From positions 1 to 64,000 of the forward strand of contig JACOTM010000070.1 in NCBI GenBank assembly GCA_016178305.1: DNA of 64,000 bases, in the 5' to 3' direction. Position numbers and translations under genes: made by a program. Source of the DNA: Flavobacteriia bacterium. GTDB lineage: Bacteria > Bacteroidota > Bacteroidia > Flavobacteriales_D > Crocinitomicaceae. The notes beneath the pieces were generated by a model that had not been told where the DNA came from, did not search any database, and saw only the letters and a program-made list of their open reading frames with translations. How positions within the stretch are numbered: the stretch's first letter is position 1; each line of letters begins with the position of its first letter. Of the stretch, positions 1 to 11,300 are shown in pieces.

Positions 1-79
1 AATGTATAACTTTGTCCATGTGTTGCGGTATTTTTTTCTTTGCAGAACAAATATCACCTTTTTGGTGAAGCAACCGACA

Positions 80-125
80 CCATAACATGATTGTTTATCA
101 ACATGTTATGGTTGTTTTAGTTTTT
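80..125 (+). terminator. Probable terminator hairpin near left edge
   Basis: CCATAACATG (80-89) and CATGTTATGG (102-111) are a perfect 10-bp inverted repeat, followed by a T-rich run. It probably ends a transcript that starts at or before the window edge. A TAnnTTTG-like box (TAACTTTG, 7-14) and a small TCACC/GGTGA hairpin (about 53-68) precede it, so the transcript could also be a short RNA starting near base 20. The rest of 1-366 holds no recognised gene. Confidence 0.5.
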
Positions 126-366
126 AACTGCGATTTTTGGGGATTATCATAAATAAAGGGATTTAAAAAATAACATTTAGCTAAAATGATAGTGTTAGAA
201 TAAATGATTAATAACTACGATTGGTCTTGATTTGAAATCCTTTTTTAGATTTGGAATAAATGAAATTAACGAATCATTTTTCAAAAAAAATATAATTGTT
301 TTTAGGTCGAAGCTTTTATTAATCAATTCATCTAATTATATTCGCACCCTTAAAGAATTTTTGAAA

Positions 367-2571
367 ATGGCAATAATTGGTAAAATTAGAGAAAAATCAA
401 TACTTTTAGTCGTAATTATCGGACTAGCATTATTAGCATTTATTCTTGGAAACTATGAAAAAATGTCTGGAGAATCAGAAGATGTTTTTGGTTTAGGGAC
501 GATTTATGGTGAAAAAGTTAATGATAAAAAGTTTTCTGAAGAAGCAGATAAATTTATTCAGCAAGATGCTCAACAGGCTCAGCAAGCTCAAAGAGAATAT
601 ACTGAAAAAGAAAAAGATGCATCAGAAGATAAAGCTTGGAACAATATCGTTCAAACAACGGTATTGCAAAAAGAATATGATGCATTAGGATTAGATGTAA
701 GCGAAGCAGAATTTGACGCGTATTTGTATGGTCGTGATGGTTTTACTGTTCTGCCAGAAATATTAAGAGATTTTTCGGATGCTACTGGTCGTTTAGATGA
801 GAAAAAGTTAGAAACAACTATTTCAAAAATGCAGACATCTGCGAATGCTGAAGATAAAAAGAGATGGGATGATATTAAAACATCTTTTAAAGAAAGACGT
901 AAACAAGAAAAATATTTTTCGATTATTAAGCAAGGCGTTTATGTAACAAAATTAGAAGCGAAAGAAGAGTATAAAGCTCAAAAAGAAATTAAAAATATTT
1001 CGTATGTTTTTAATAAATATTTTGACATCAAAGATGCAAGTGTAAAAGTAACGGAAGAGGAATTGCATGCATATTTTGAAGAACATAAAAATGAGAAAAA
1101 ATTCCAAAATATCTCAGATAGTAGAGAAGTGAAATACTTTGATATTATGGTTAGTCCTTCAAGAAAAGATTCTTCAGAATTCAATAACAGATTAGATTCA
1201 ATTAAAAAAGGATTTGGTACAGCTGTCAATGATTCATTGTATGTAATGAAAAACAGTGAATTAAAGTTTTACACTAAAAAACACAATGCGACTTTTAAAC
1301 CAGAAGATGATGCAAAAGCTCAAAAAGGGATGACGTATCCAAAATATATGGATACTGTATTTAAAACAGCTTCAGTAGGCCAAATTGTTGGTCCTTATCA
1401 AGACAATGGAAGCACACGTATTGCAAAAGTTATCGACTTTAATACGAAATTATGTAAGGTTAGACATATTTTAATTGCAGCTCAAAAAGGGGAAGACAAA
1501 AAAATTGCTGCAGCTCAAAAGAAAGCAGACAGTATCGTAAACTTATTAAATAAAGATAATTTTGCAGAATATGTAATGAGATTCTCAGAAGATCCAGGTT
1601 CAAAAGATAAAGGTGGAGTTTATGAAGACTTTTTAGATTATGAAATGGTTCCTGAGTTTTCTGCATTTGCAACAGATAAAGCAATTGGAACAATTGGAAC
1701 AGTGAAAACTGACTTTGGAATTCACATCATCGAAGTAATGGATCGTAAAACGGTTAAATTTCCGGTATTAGCTTTAATTCAACAAACGTTGGTGCCAAGT
1801 GAAAATACAATCGACAAAACAGAAAGCGATGTTTATAATATCTTATATAAACTAGATTCTAAAATTAGCGCAGAATCAGATTTAGGAAAAAAAATAACAT
1901 TGTTTGATACAATTGTTTCAAAAGCAGGTTATATGTCCCGACCTTTAAGAATAGAAACAAATAAACCAATGATTTATGGTTTCAATACGAAACCTGCAGA
2001 GGATAAAATATTAAAATTAGCATACAGTGAAAATGCAGAGGTAGGAACGTTATGTTCTAACCCTATAAAAGATAAAAATAGATATGTAATTGCTATTTTA
2101 GCATCAATTCGCGTAAAAGGTATTGCAGAATACAATGATGTAAAAGATTTAGTAAAATCGGAATTAATCAAAGAAACGAAAGCAAAAAGATACATTGCAG
2201 CGATGATGAATAAATCTTTAGGATCAATAGCTAAAAAGAATGGTTCACAAATAATGAAAGCAGATGTTACTTTTGCAAATCCTCAAATTACAGGTGCTGG
2301 ATACGAACCAGAGGTAGTTGGAGCGATTTTTTCACAATTGAAAGATGGTCAAAAAACATTACCTTTAAAAGGAGAAGCTGGGGTTTATGTTATTAAATTG
2401 AACAAAACCGTGAAAGCGCCAACAACAGCTAATTACAATGTTGAAAAAGAACAATTGCTAAATACAATCAAAGGAAGTATAATGAACCAAGCATTACAAG
2501 CCTTAATGAAAAAAGCAGATGTTATCGATAATCGTCGCTTTGTGAATGCAGGCATTCGAAGAGAAGCATAA
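367..2571 (+). CDS. PpiD/SurA-like peptidylprolyl isomerase, membrane-anchored
   Basis: Periplasmic folding chaperone and peptidyl-prolyl cis-trans isomerase. The tracked ORF opens at a TTG (232), but ATG 367 gives the standard family start MAIIGKIREKS, followed at once by a single inner-membrane helix (about residues 10-28) and a long SurA_N-like helical region. A parvulin rotamase domain lies near the middle (KVRHILIAA ... FAEYVMRFSEDPGSKDKGG ... FGIHIIEVMDR), and a second, degenerate C-terminal region ends with helices. From this start it has about 734 residues, normal for Bacteroidota PpiD-type proteins. It stands alone, closed by a strong terminator at 2591. It is the general foldase for exported proteins. 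The family call is secure; the exact client range is unknown. Confidence 0.9.
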   Translation: MAIIGKIREKSILLVVIIGLALLAFILGNYEKMSGESEDVFGLGTIYGEKVNDKKFSEEADKFIQQDAQQAQQAQREYTEKEKDASEDKAWNNIVQTTVLQKEYDALGLDVSEAEFDAYLYGRDGFTVLPEILRDFSDATGRLDEKKLETTISKMQTSANAEDKKRWDDIKTSFKERRKQEKYFSIIKQGVYVTKLEAKEEYKAQKEIKNISYVFNKYFDIKDASVKVTEEELHAYFEEHKNEKKFQNISDSREVKYFDIMVSPSRKDSSEFNNRLDSIKKGFGTAVNDSLYVMKNSELKFYTKKHNATFKPEDDAKAQKGMTYPKYMDTVFKTASVGQIVGPYQDNGSTRIAKVIDFNTKLCKVRHILIAAQKGEDKKIAAAQKKADSIVNLLNKDNFAEYVMRFSEDPGSKDKGGVYEDFLDYEMVPEFSAFATDKAIGTIGTVKTDFGIHIIEVMDRKTVKFPVLALIQQTLVPSENTIDKTESDVYNILYKLDSKISAESDLGKKITLFDTIVSKAGYMSRPLRIETNKPMIYGFNTKPAEDKILKLAYSENAEVGTLCSNPIKDKNRYVIAILASIRVKGIAEYNDVKDLVKSELIKETKAKRYIAAMMNKSLGSIAKKNGSQIMKADVTFANPQITGAGYEPEVVGAIFSQLKDGQKTLPLKGEAGVYVIKLNKTVKAPTTANYNVEKEQLLNTIKGSIMNQALQALMKKADVIDNRRFVNAGIRREA

Positions 2572-2590
2572 AAAATAGTATTATAGGAAA

Positions 2591-2618
2591 GCCTCAACAT
2601 ACAGTTGAGGCTTTTTTT
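2591..2618 (+). terminator. Rho-independent terminator after ppiD-like gene
   Basis: GCCTCAAC and GTTGAGGC form a perfect 8-bp stem with a short loop, followed by seven Ts. It lies about 20 bp after the stop codon of the foldase gene. Confidence 0.9.
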
Positions 2619-2748
2619 GTTTACATTTTTATCTAATCGAGGAATTCGATGAAAATTTTAAACGCTGTTTTTAATATCAATTATCAATTGTTCATTAATT
2701 TATTTGGAAACAAGAAAAAACAATATAGTTTCCAGTTATCTTTATAAA

Positions 2749-3750
2749 ATGACAAATATTTTTTTATTTTTTATAGCATTAACTTTTGCTTTAGTTGGTT
2801 GTTCTTCTAATTCTGTTGAAGATCAACAACTGAATAATAAAAAAATGAATCCTTCAATTTTTAATTTAAATACTTTATTGACCGAAGATGAAAACGATGT
2901 ATCTTTTCCCATTTGGTTTAACGACTCCATTATTCGTTTAAAAAAAATTCATAAGATTACGCGTAAAACATTTTTATTAAATAGTATTCATATCACTCCT
3001 TTAAAGCAATTGAATCAAAAAATTCCACGCGAAATGAGAGAATATTATTTTAATACAAAAGGTAGTATTGTTCAATTAAATGTACATTATTATTACGATG
3101 ATAGAGAAATTGGTTCTATACTTTTTAGTTATACTGGTGAAAAAGATGCTTTTGGATATTCTCAAGTAAAACGGAAAACAATTGTAACGAAAACGACCAA
3201 ACGAATAGCTGAAACGCATGAATTATTTGATCCAGAAGTGCGTGAATTGGATTTCAAAATGCACATTAAACGCAAAGGAAAAAAGAAATATTTAGCCTAC
3301 CAGGACATGGAAACGGGTTCATTTTTATATTATATGTTAAACTCTGAATATTGGGGAGTTTTGTCCATAGATTCTATTTTACAACCAAAAGAACAAGATT
3401 TAATTGCTTGGGGAAATCCAAAATTCCCATCTAAAAAATATCAAATAGCAAATAAAGTGAATGAAAGCAACGTTAAAGAATATATCTACAACGAGCATCA
3501 GCATACATTACCTGCATATTGGTTGAAAAAAGAATATCCATTTGATTATAAACGCTCCTTTATTTTCAATCAAGCCGGAAACTGTAAAGGCTATATCGAT
3601 TCAACTTTTGCAGATGGTTTATATATAACCCGAATGATATCAACAATTTATTTTAACGCTAAAAAATTGCCCACAAAAATTATTCATAAAAAAGAAAACC
3701 CATCAACGGATAAAAAATATTTTTCAATCGAAGCTTATTTTTATGAATGA
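2749..3750 (+). CDS. Predicted lipoprotein of unknown function
   Basis: No family recognised. The tracked ORF starts at TTG 2704. ATG 2749 is preferred because it gives a clean lipoprotein signal, MTNIFLFFIALTFALVGC, with lipobox LVGC and a Cys at residue 18, followed by a Ser/Asn-rich spacer. The mature part (about 315 residues) is mixed alpha/beta by composition, with many aromatic and Lys residues and no visible repeats. It lies 41 bp ahead of the first giant MORN protein gene on the same strand and has no terminator after it, so it may be co-transcribed with that gene. A partner or anchor role for the MORN proteins is an inference from position only. Confidence 0.6.
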   Translation: MTNIFLFFIALTFALVGCSSNSVEDQQLNNKKMNPSIFNLNTLLTEDENDVSFPIWFNDSIIRLKKIHKITRKTFLLNSIHITPLKQLNQKIPREMREYYFNTKGSIVQLNVHYYYDDREIGSILFSYTGEKDAFGYSQVKRKTIVTKTTKRIAETHELFDPEVRELDFKMHIKRKGKKKYLAYQDMETGSFLYYMLNSEYWGVLSIDSILQPKEQDLIAWGNPKFPSKKYQIANKVNESNVKEYIYNEHQHTLPAYWLKKEYPFDYKRSFIFNQAGNCKGYIDSTFADGLYITRMISTIYFNAKKLPTKIIHKKENPSTDKKYFSIEAYFYE

Positions 3751-3791
3751 AATTTTTATAAAAACTTAATTAATAACTGATAAATAAAAAC

Positions 3792-6700
3792 ATGAAACAA
3801 CTAAATTTAATCGTATTCCTATTTTCGTTAATAGCTTTCACGAAAATAAATGCCCAAAAAATAGATACCGTTTCGTTGAATCAAAAAGTTTATTACGAAT
3901 ATCCATTTAAACAAAATTTACGTCCTTTTGATAGTTATTTCTTTATTTTTTCAATTAAACAATTGAAATTATTAGTTCTTGAATATTCAAAGAAAAAAGC
4001 GAATTCAACAGAAGAGCCAGCGCTCAATACGAAACAATCACGATTAGCAAAACATATTTATCGAAAACAAATACGAAAATATAAGCGCATATTTAAGAAA
4101 GAAGGTAAATTTTTTGACTCTCAACTGAAAGAAGCAATCATTAAAAATCCATACCCATTTTTGGAATCGTCTTATTCTTTTGAGAAAGATATTACGCCTT
4201 GTCTTGATAAAATTCCAGATGGGGAATATGTGCAGTTTTTTGAAGAATTTCCAATAATAATGCCGAATGGAACGTGTAAATTTGAAAATAATCGAGTTGC
4301 GGGAATCTTTCATATTAAAAACAATATGTTAGATGGAGAAGCTGTTTGGTTTAATTTCAAAGGAGACACTTTAAAACATGGAAAATATAACAATGGACTA
4401 AAAGAAGGTTTATGGAAAAATGAATTTCGAAAAGTAAAGCAAAATTTAAAAGAAGAAGGGAAAACTAGTTATGTTAAAAATGGTTATCCTTTAATTGATA
4501 CAACTATTGAAATAATTACTTATAAAAATGGAATGCGTAATGGGTTTTATAGTTTTAATAATGGTTGCAGATTTCCAACTTTAGAAGGGAATTATACAAA
4601 TAATGAGGAAACGGAAACATGGATAGAAAGGAAACCAGAACATTATATTGATGAAAATTATATTCGCCAAACTAAAAAAGAAAATAAAGTCATCACGGCT
4701 GAATATACACTTGATAAAAGTAAAACGGTTATTAAACAACCACTTGTAAGGTATATGCTGATTTCAGGACAATATTTATATCTTGAAGGGTATAATTTTG
4801 AGTCTAATTTTGAGCCCATAAATGTTACGAAAAATTTATATGAAATTCAACTAACTAAAATTGCAACTGAAACGAATTACGAAGATTCAGAAGGTGAATT
4901 TTCAGAAGATGTTTACATGGATGAAAATATAGATGAGGAATATCCTGAAGATGAATATTCAGAAGAAGAATATGAAATTGAAGAAGAAAATTTATTAGAG
5001 GAAGATTTCAATTATCAAAAATTTATTTTTGATCCAATATCAAAAAAATATCTCAAAAGAGGAAAAGTGATTGATAGCTTGGGTCTTGTTTTCAATTACA
5101 AAGGAATATATGAAAAACATTATCCAAATGGACAATTAATGTTTCGATATGAATTTAAAGAAGGAAAATTATTAAAAGAAGATACTCTTTTTTGGGACAA
5201 TGGAAAACCGTATGATGTCATAAATTTCCTTCCAGATTCTAATCAATATCTTCAAACAATTTTTGATTACGATGGCAAAATCTATCATGAAATTCTTTTT
5301 GATTCTTTAGGAGATTTTTTACGAATGAAATTTCAGCCTCAGTTGTATAAAACTTTCGAAAAAGAGGGGTTAAGCGTACGTGAATATCCTAACCGAGAAT
5401 TTTTTGAATATGATAAAATGGATTCTATTTCTTATTTTACGGAAAAAGATTCTGTTATTTTATGGAAATCTTGGAGCACTGTTGATACTTCCAAATTATA
5501 CGCAAGAATTTATTATCCCCAAACACGGACTTTAAAAAATTATGGTTATGCTGTCAATGGCCGAGTAAATTTAGAACAAGAAGCTGTTTTTAGTGAACAA
5601 TTTAATAATTGGACAGGATATTTGAATTTGTCCTTCAATGAATTTACGAATAAAACGACTCAAACAGCTAGTTATTATAACAATTACAACATGGTTATAG
5701 ATACAATTCCTATTCGAAATGTGAATGATTATGATAATAATTTTGATATTGTGTCAGATGAAATTTTATACCATCATAGTATTCCTTATTCAGGAAAAGT
5801 AAATGTTAAATTTAATTCAAAAACACCTGTTTTCAACTCAAAAAAAGGAATCAATTTTCAAATACCAAGGGAGTTATTTTTCCGCGAGAATTTAGAAAAA
5901 GATTATAACAATTATAAAAAATACGGGAAGTCTAAATACAGTTATTTGTATGCTTTAATGGATATTAGTGAAATAGAATCTGCAAATTTTAGTAGCATTC
6001 AATATTTGTTTTTTGGATTTTTAGGTGAATTTATTTCTCAACCGAATCTTGATGACGAATATTATGATGATTCAGAAGAACTCGATGATGAACGAAAAGA
6101 GCCCAAAGAAAAAAATCTGCCTGTTTTTTCAAAAAATCTGATCGGAAAATTCAAAAATGGGAAACCTGAGGGATTGTGGATTATCAAAGATCAATTTGGA
6201 AATACAATGTATGAAATTCCGTTTTTAAATGGTGAGATAGATGGTGTTTTAAAAATGTATTCCGATATTCTTCCCTTAAAAGATGATTATTATGTAGAAG
6301 AAAGTTGGGAAGAAACACCCAAACATAAAAAACATTATTTAGAATCAATAACAACGTATAAAAAAGGGTTACGCCAAGGAGAAGCATTGAGATACAATTG
6401 GAAAGGGGAGCTGATTCAAAAAGAAAATTATAAAGATGATTTGCTAAATGGTCCGGCAATCGAACGTAATAATCTAGCATATACGTCTAGTAATTACGAA
6501 GAAAATGCGTTAGATGGATATGTTGAAACGTATTTAACCATGAAAGATAGAGATACCACATTGCTTTATAGTTTAAATTTCCAAAATGGAATGCTGCAAG
6601 GCGAATCTAAGTCTTTTCATTTGAATGGTAAAATATCAAAAAGAGGCTTTTTCTTGAATGGGCAGCCAATTGATGATTATGAAGCGTTTGATTCTTTAGG

Positions 6701-7631
6701 AATGAAATACCATTATGTAAAATTTCAGTATTCTTTTCCAATTGAAGAAAAAATTTGGGAAGAAAGTGAACTGAGTGTCCGTTATTTATTTGATTGGAAA
6801 GATTCGATTTATTTCAGACCATCAGACATTACATCTTCTCAATCTTTAGACAAAGTTATGGCTGAACATGGAATTGGAATGGAGTATTTCAATAGACCAT
6901 ATTATGGCAGACCAAGTTTAGTTAGTAAAAGTAAGGTTAAATATCAATTAACAAAATACTACCCCAATGATACCATTGCGCGGGATGGATTTATGAAATT
7001 TGGTAAAAAAATAGGTCCTTGGGTTTTTTACAATTATTACGGACAATTGCTTTATAAAGTGAATTATTTCGATACCTTAATAAAACTCAATGATTCAATT
7101 TCATTTATTTCATCTGGAATTTATTCAGAGTACGATACATTAGGAAATATTATTTCTAAAAGTTACATCGTTGAAAAATATGAAAAATACGATTGTTCCC
7201 ATAGCGATCATTATGAAATCAGACAATTTTATACTTTTTGGGAAAAAGAAAATAGCAAACAAATTAATGGCTATGTAAAACATCATTACGATAATGGAAC
7301 GTTGCAAAGTGAAGGACAAATGAAAGATGGCCTACCTGTTGGGATTTGGAAATTTTATGACCCTTATGGCAAGTTGAATCAAGTAGGTTTGTATATCAAT
7401 GGAAAACGAGATGGAAGATGGCTCGGAGGAGATTTATCTAAAACCAAATATTTGGGTGATATTTGCTTAAATCCGAATTTACCTGATTTAGAAGAAACAA
7501 TAAAAATGCGTGAAAAACAATTGGATATTACCATTACGAATTATCATTTAGGAAAAGCAATGAACAAAGAATTTTACGATGTAGATTGGTCAGAAATCGA
7601 AAAAGAAGACGTAATTGAGGAAGGAGAATAA
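3792..7631 (+). CDS. Giant exported MORN/YwqK-repeat protein, copy 1
   Basis: A 1,279-residue protein with an N-terminal Sec signal (MKQLNLIVFLFSLIAFTKINAQ, probable cleavage near INA-QK). The rest carries many MORN_2-type (YwqK-like) repeats, for example YPNGQLMFRYEFKEGKL, GKFKNGKPEGLWIIKD, YKKGLRQGEALRYNWKGEL, YDNGTLQSEGQMKDGLP and DPYGKLNQVGLYINGKRDG. Such repeats build extended beta-hairpin solenoids. No T9SS sorting domain or catalytic motif is visible, so it is probably periplasmic or surface-associated. It is the first of three tandem paralogues and the only one with a long Glu/Asp/Tyr-rich stretch (about residues 370-405, EEYPEDEYSEEEYEIEEE). YwqK proteins are named antitoxins in some databases, but nothing here supports that role. 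Specific function unknown. Confidence 0.8.
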   Translation: MKQLNLIVFLFSLIAFTKINAQKIDTVSLNQKVYYEYPFKQNLRPFDSYFFIFSIKQLKLLVLEYSKKKANSTEEPALNTKQSRLAKHIYRKQIRKYKRIFKKEGKFFDSQLKEAIIKNPYPFLESSYSFEKDITPCLDKIPDGEYVQFFEEFPIIMPNGTCKFENNRVAGIFHIKNNMLDGEAVWFNFKGDTLKHGKYNNGLKEGLWKNEFRKVKQNLKEEGKTSYVKNGYPLIDTTIEIITYKNGMRNGFYSFNNGCRFPTLEGNYTNNEETETWIERKPEHYIDENYIRQTKKENKVITAEYTLDKSKTVIKQPLVRYMLISGQYLYLEGYNFESNFEPINVTKNLYEIQLTKIATETNYEDSEGEFSEDVYMDENIDEEYPEDEYSEEEYEIEEENLLEEDFNYQKFIFDPISKKYLKRGKVIDSLGLVFNYKGIYEKHYPNGQLMFRYEFKEGKLLKEDTLFWDNGKPYDVINFLPDSNQYLQTIFDYDGKIYHEILFDSLGDFLRMKFQPQLYKTFEKEGLSVREYPNREFFEYDKMDSISYFTEKDSVILWKSWSTVDTSKLYARIYYPQTRTLKNYGYAVNGRVNLEQEAVFSEQFNNWTGYLNLSFNEFTNKTTQTASYYNNYNMVIDTIPIRNVNDYDNNFDIVSDEILYHHSIPYSGKVNVKFNSKTPVFNSKKGINFQIPRELFFRENLEKDYNNYKKYGKSKYSYLYALMDISEIESANFSSIQYLFFGFLGEFISQPNLDDEYYDDSEELDDERKEPKEKNLPVFSKNLIGKFKNGKPEGLWIIKDQFGNTMYEIPFLNGEIDGVLKMYSDILPLKDDYYVEESWEETPKHKKHYLESITTYKKGLRQGEALRYNWKGELIQKENYKDDLLNGPAIERNNLAYTSSNYEENALDGYVETYLTMKDRDTTLLYSLNFQNGMLQGESKSFHLNGKISKRGFFLNGQPIDDYEAFDSLGMKYHYVKFQYSFPIEEKIWEESELSVRYLFDWKDSIYFRPSDITSSQSLDKVMAEHGIGMEYFNRPYYGRPSLVSKSKVKYQLTKYYPNDTIARDGFMKFGKKIGPWVFYNYYGQLLYKVNYFDTLIKLNDSISFISSGIYSEYDTLGNIISKSYIVEKYEKYDCSHSDHYEIRQFYTFWEKENSKQINGYVKHHYDNGTLQSEGQMKDGLPVGIWKFYDPYGKLNQVGLYINGKRDGRWLGGDLSKTKYLGDICLNPNLPDLEETIKMREKQLDITITNYHLGKAMNKEFYDVDWSEIEKEDVIEEGE

Positions 7632-7763
7632 TAAGTAACTATCTAAATTTAAAGAGTGATTTTGAATTATTATCTCCTTAGTTTTTAATTTGTTACAATT
7701 TTTACTTATATTTATCTTGAGCGAAGAGTTTTTTATGCTAAAAATTAACTCTATTTACAACAA

Positions 7764-8294
7764 ATGAAATTTAGAATTGAAGAAAAGATTCATGAGCTTA
7801 TTGATGGCTATTTTACCTTAATTATTAAATATTCTGTAGTTTTTTGTCTCGCTTGGATGCTTGGTATCTTGATTGTTTATACCTATCCTTGTATGGTTTG
7901 GAATGGCGACAAATATCCCCCGGCTTTGATTTTTGTCAATAATTATGATGTCGTAAATTGGATTCTTGCAATTGCTGCAATCTTGTACTATTCCAAACGA
8001 AAATTCAAACATTATCAATTAGGTTTAATTATTGAAATGAATTTTGAAAACAATAATTTTATTCAGCTTGAAATAATCAATACTCTAAATGGTAAATTAC
8101 ATGGTATAACACTTACGAAAGAAGATTTTAAGTTAATTAAAGAAGATAAAAACAGTAGTTTTTTTGGCAAACAAAGTGTTTATCATTTTTATAGAAAAGG
8201 GAAACTATTAACGAATTTAAACATAGAAATGACTGCTTGGAAGAGACATTCGGATGTAAAGAATATGCTTGCTAAATTAGATAGTTTTCTATAA
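7764..8294 (+). CDS. Small two-helix membrane protein, unknown
   Basis: 176 residues with no recognised family. There are two hydrophobic helices (about residues 19-42, YSVVFCLAWMLGILIVYTYP, and about 62-80, VVNWILAIAAILYY). A roughly 95-residue hydrophilic C-terminal domain follows, with an LNGKLHGI motif that faintly echoes the MORN-type NGxxxG pattern of its neighbours. It sits between copies 1 and 2 of the giant MORN proteins, 132 bp after one and about 80 bp before the next, all on the plus strand. A role as a membrane partner of these exported proteins is possible from position only. Confidence 0.6.
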   Translation: MKFRIEEKIHELIDGYFTLIIKYSVVFCLAWMLGILIVYTYPCMVWNGDKYPPALIFVNNYDVVNWILAIAAILYYSKRKFKHYQLGLIIEMNFENNNFIQLEIINTLNGKLHGITLTKEDFKLIKEDKNSSFFGKQSVYHFYRKGKLLTNLNIEMTAWKRHSDVKNMLAKLDSFL

Positions 8295-8376
8295 CTTTAC
8301 TGGAATTAAAATATTTTGAATAGTATTGCTAATCGTTTTTTATACTTTAAGAAAGTTGTCATATAATCTATCATCT

Positions 8377-11300
8377 GTGAATTATAAAAATTATTTAATC
8401 TTTTTTATACTATTTTTTCAGTTATCTCCTTCATTCGCCCAAAAAGTGGATACGGTAACTTACAACCAAGAAAAGTATTTTGTTTATCCTTATAAAAAAG
8501 AATTTTCACCCCATGACGATTTATTATATGCTTTAAAAAAAAGAAAGTTTGTAAAATCATTTTATAAATTAACAGTTGGAGATCATAACTTCTCAAAAAC
8601 AAAAATAGTAAATATAAAGCACCATTTAAGGTGCGATAAGAGACTTTATTCTCAATTTTTTAGCACAAGATATAGTGGGTTTAGATATAAAAAAGCAATT
8701 CGAAAAAATTACGATCCTTTTTTAAATGTTACATATAATTTGTTTTTTGATTTAACACCTAATTTAGACACCTTACCAGACGGTATTTATATTCAATATT
8801 TTAATGATTTCATTTGTGGAGATTCAAAAGGAAAAATTCATATAGTAAAAAATAAGGTAGCTGGTATTTTTCAAATACAAAATAATTTATTGAATGGAAA
8901 AGCAATGTGGTTCAATATTCATGGAGACACACTGAAAAAAGGTAATTTTAAAAATGGATTAAAAGAAGGGAAATGGTATTTAGAAACACATAAAATTTCA
9001 TATAATTTTAGTCAACGTGAACGGTATGAAATTATTAAAAATAACGTTTATAAAATTGATACAACGATTGAGAAAATAACATATTTCAATGGATCTAAAA
9101 ATGGAAGTTATAGCTGTACGAAAATAGTAAATATCAATTCTGAAAATGTTTTTTATCAAGAAGGGTTTTATCGAAATGAGAAGAGTGTAGGAACTTGGAT
9201 TGAAAAGGAAAGTAAAAGATCTTATAGTAAAACATCAAATCAGATTCATGTCTTGTTTGATAAATACAATTTGACTTTAACAAAAAAATATGTCATCAAT
9301 GAATCTGATTCAATTTCAAAAAATTATTTGATTCGACCAAATTTAATTATTCCTAGTTTTTCTTATGATACAAATTATAATTTTTTTCCACATATCAGGT
9401 TTCCAAATTCTTTAAGACAATACTATGAGATAAATTATTCCACAAAAGAATGGAATGAAATTGGACGAGATTATGGATGTGGTTATGCAGATGTAACTAT
9501 TCAAAAATGGATGCAAAATGAAATTATTGATAAAAATGAAAATTCATTCAAGCATTTCAGTTCCATCGTAGATAAGTATGGAATCAAAATAAAATTTAAA
9601 GATGATTTAGAAAATTATTATCCCAATGGACAATTAATGTATAAAATACATTTTAACTCAGATAATACAATTCAAGAAGATACTATTTTCTGGGATAATG
9701 GAAAACCATTCGACATACTAACAAATAATAAAGATTATAATAATTATCGTCGTGAAATATATGATTATGATGGTAAAATTTATTATGATGTTATTTATAA
9801 TTATAAAGGAGAAGTACTTCAAATAAAGCATTCTCCTTTTCAAGAACGTACGTTATTAATTGACAATGTAATTGGAAAATATGAGTATGATTATATTCAT
9901 TATAATTGTTTGGTAGATTTTGATTTATTTCAAAAAGATTCAGTATTAATTTCAAAAAACTGGTTTTTACATGATTCTACTGCCTCATTTGTCAAATATT
10001 TTTTGAAAAATGAGCAAAAATTATTTCAAATCAATTATTCCATTACAGGTAAAATTATTGATAAAAAAGAACTGTTTTTTGATATAGCTAACTCTCATAT
10101 TATTTTGACAGAGTTAATTTTTTTCGATGATTTTTGTTTCGAGCAAAAAAGAATTTTAGAAAAAGACTCTATGAATATTTTAACAATTCTAAATGATGAA
10201 AATTTTTCTGATGAATTTATTTTCAAAAACCCAATAAGTAGAAAACTTTATAAAAACAATGAGTTATTTACAGGTGAAATAGAAATGCATTTTGGTAAAA
10301 GATATAAAAAAATAGAGAAAGAGAATAAAATTATTTATCGTTTTCCGCTACACATCAATGAAATAAAACATTTTAAAAAATATTCTCAAAATTCTCAGTA
10401 TCGTAAAAAATTATTGATAGACTATAACCAGTCTTTTTTGTTAGAAAATATAGAAATGCATGAGGCGATTAATAGACTTTTTTCACCTAATTTTTATTTA
10501 ATTGAAATAGGTAATTATTATGATCGAAAAGGAAATCAAAAATTTAAATTTTTAAATGGAGAAGCAACTGGAAAATGGCAAATTAAAACGATTCGTAAAG
10601 AGAAATATATTATTGATTATCGAAACAATCAAATAAATGGACAAGTGATTTATAAGTTAAATAAGAACCTATTTTTTTATAAAACAATTGCAGTTGAAAA
10701 TTATAAAAACGATACATTGAATGGTGAAAATTGGAAAGTATTTTTAAAAGAGAAAATAAAATCATTTTATATAAACGGTCAAAAAGAAGGAGATGAAATC
10801 GAGGTATTTAAAAATTATGTGTTTAAAAAAACTTATAAAAATGATTTATTAAATGGTCCAATGACTGTTTATGAAAAAAATGAGAAAACAAAAGATTCTA
10901 TTTTAAGATATAATGCATTTTTTGAAAATGGAGTTTTGAGTGGTGATGCGATATTTTTAATGCCAGACCAAACCATAAAATTTGAACTCAAAAATCATGT
11001 TTTTAAACAGTACGATACAAATCACCTATTACTAAATGAAGTAATTCTTGATGATAATAGGGTTAAAGAAGAAAATCATTTTTTGAATGGTTTTCTTGAT
11101 GTTAAATATCAGTTTGATTTGAAAGATTTTATTTTCTTTAGGCCTTCTGTTTTTTATGATATTGATTTCTTTTCAATTATTGAGGGTTCATGGAAATCAT
11201 TAGAAGAAAATTATTTATACGGAACAGATTATGAGTTTGATAATAATTTAGTAAATAAAAATTTTCATAATTATAAGATGATTAAATATTATCCAAATAA

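Noticed and set aside
506-688. 60-aa plus-strand ORF inside ppiD-like gene
   Set aside because: Lys/Gln-rich frame shadow of a well-supported coding region.
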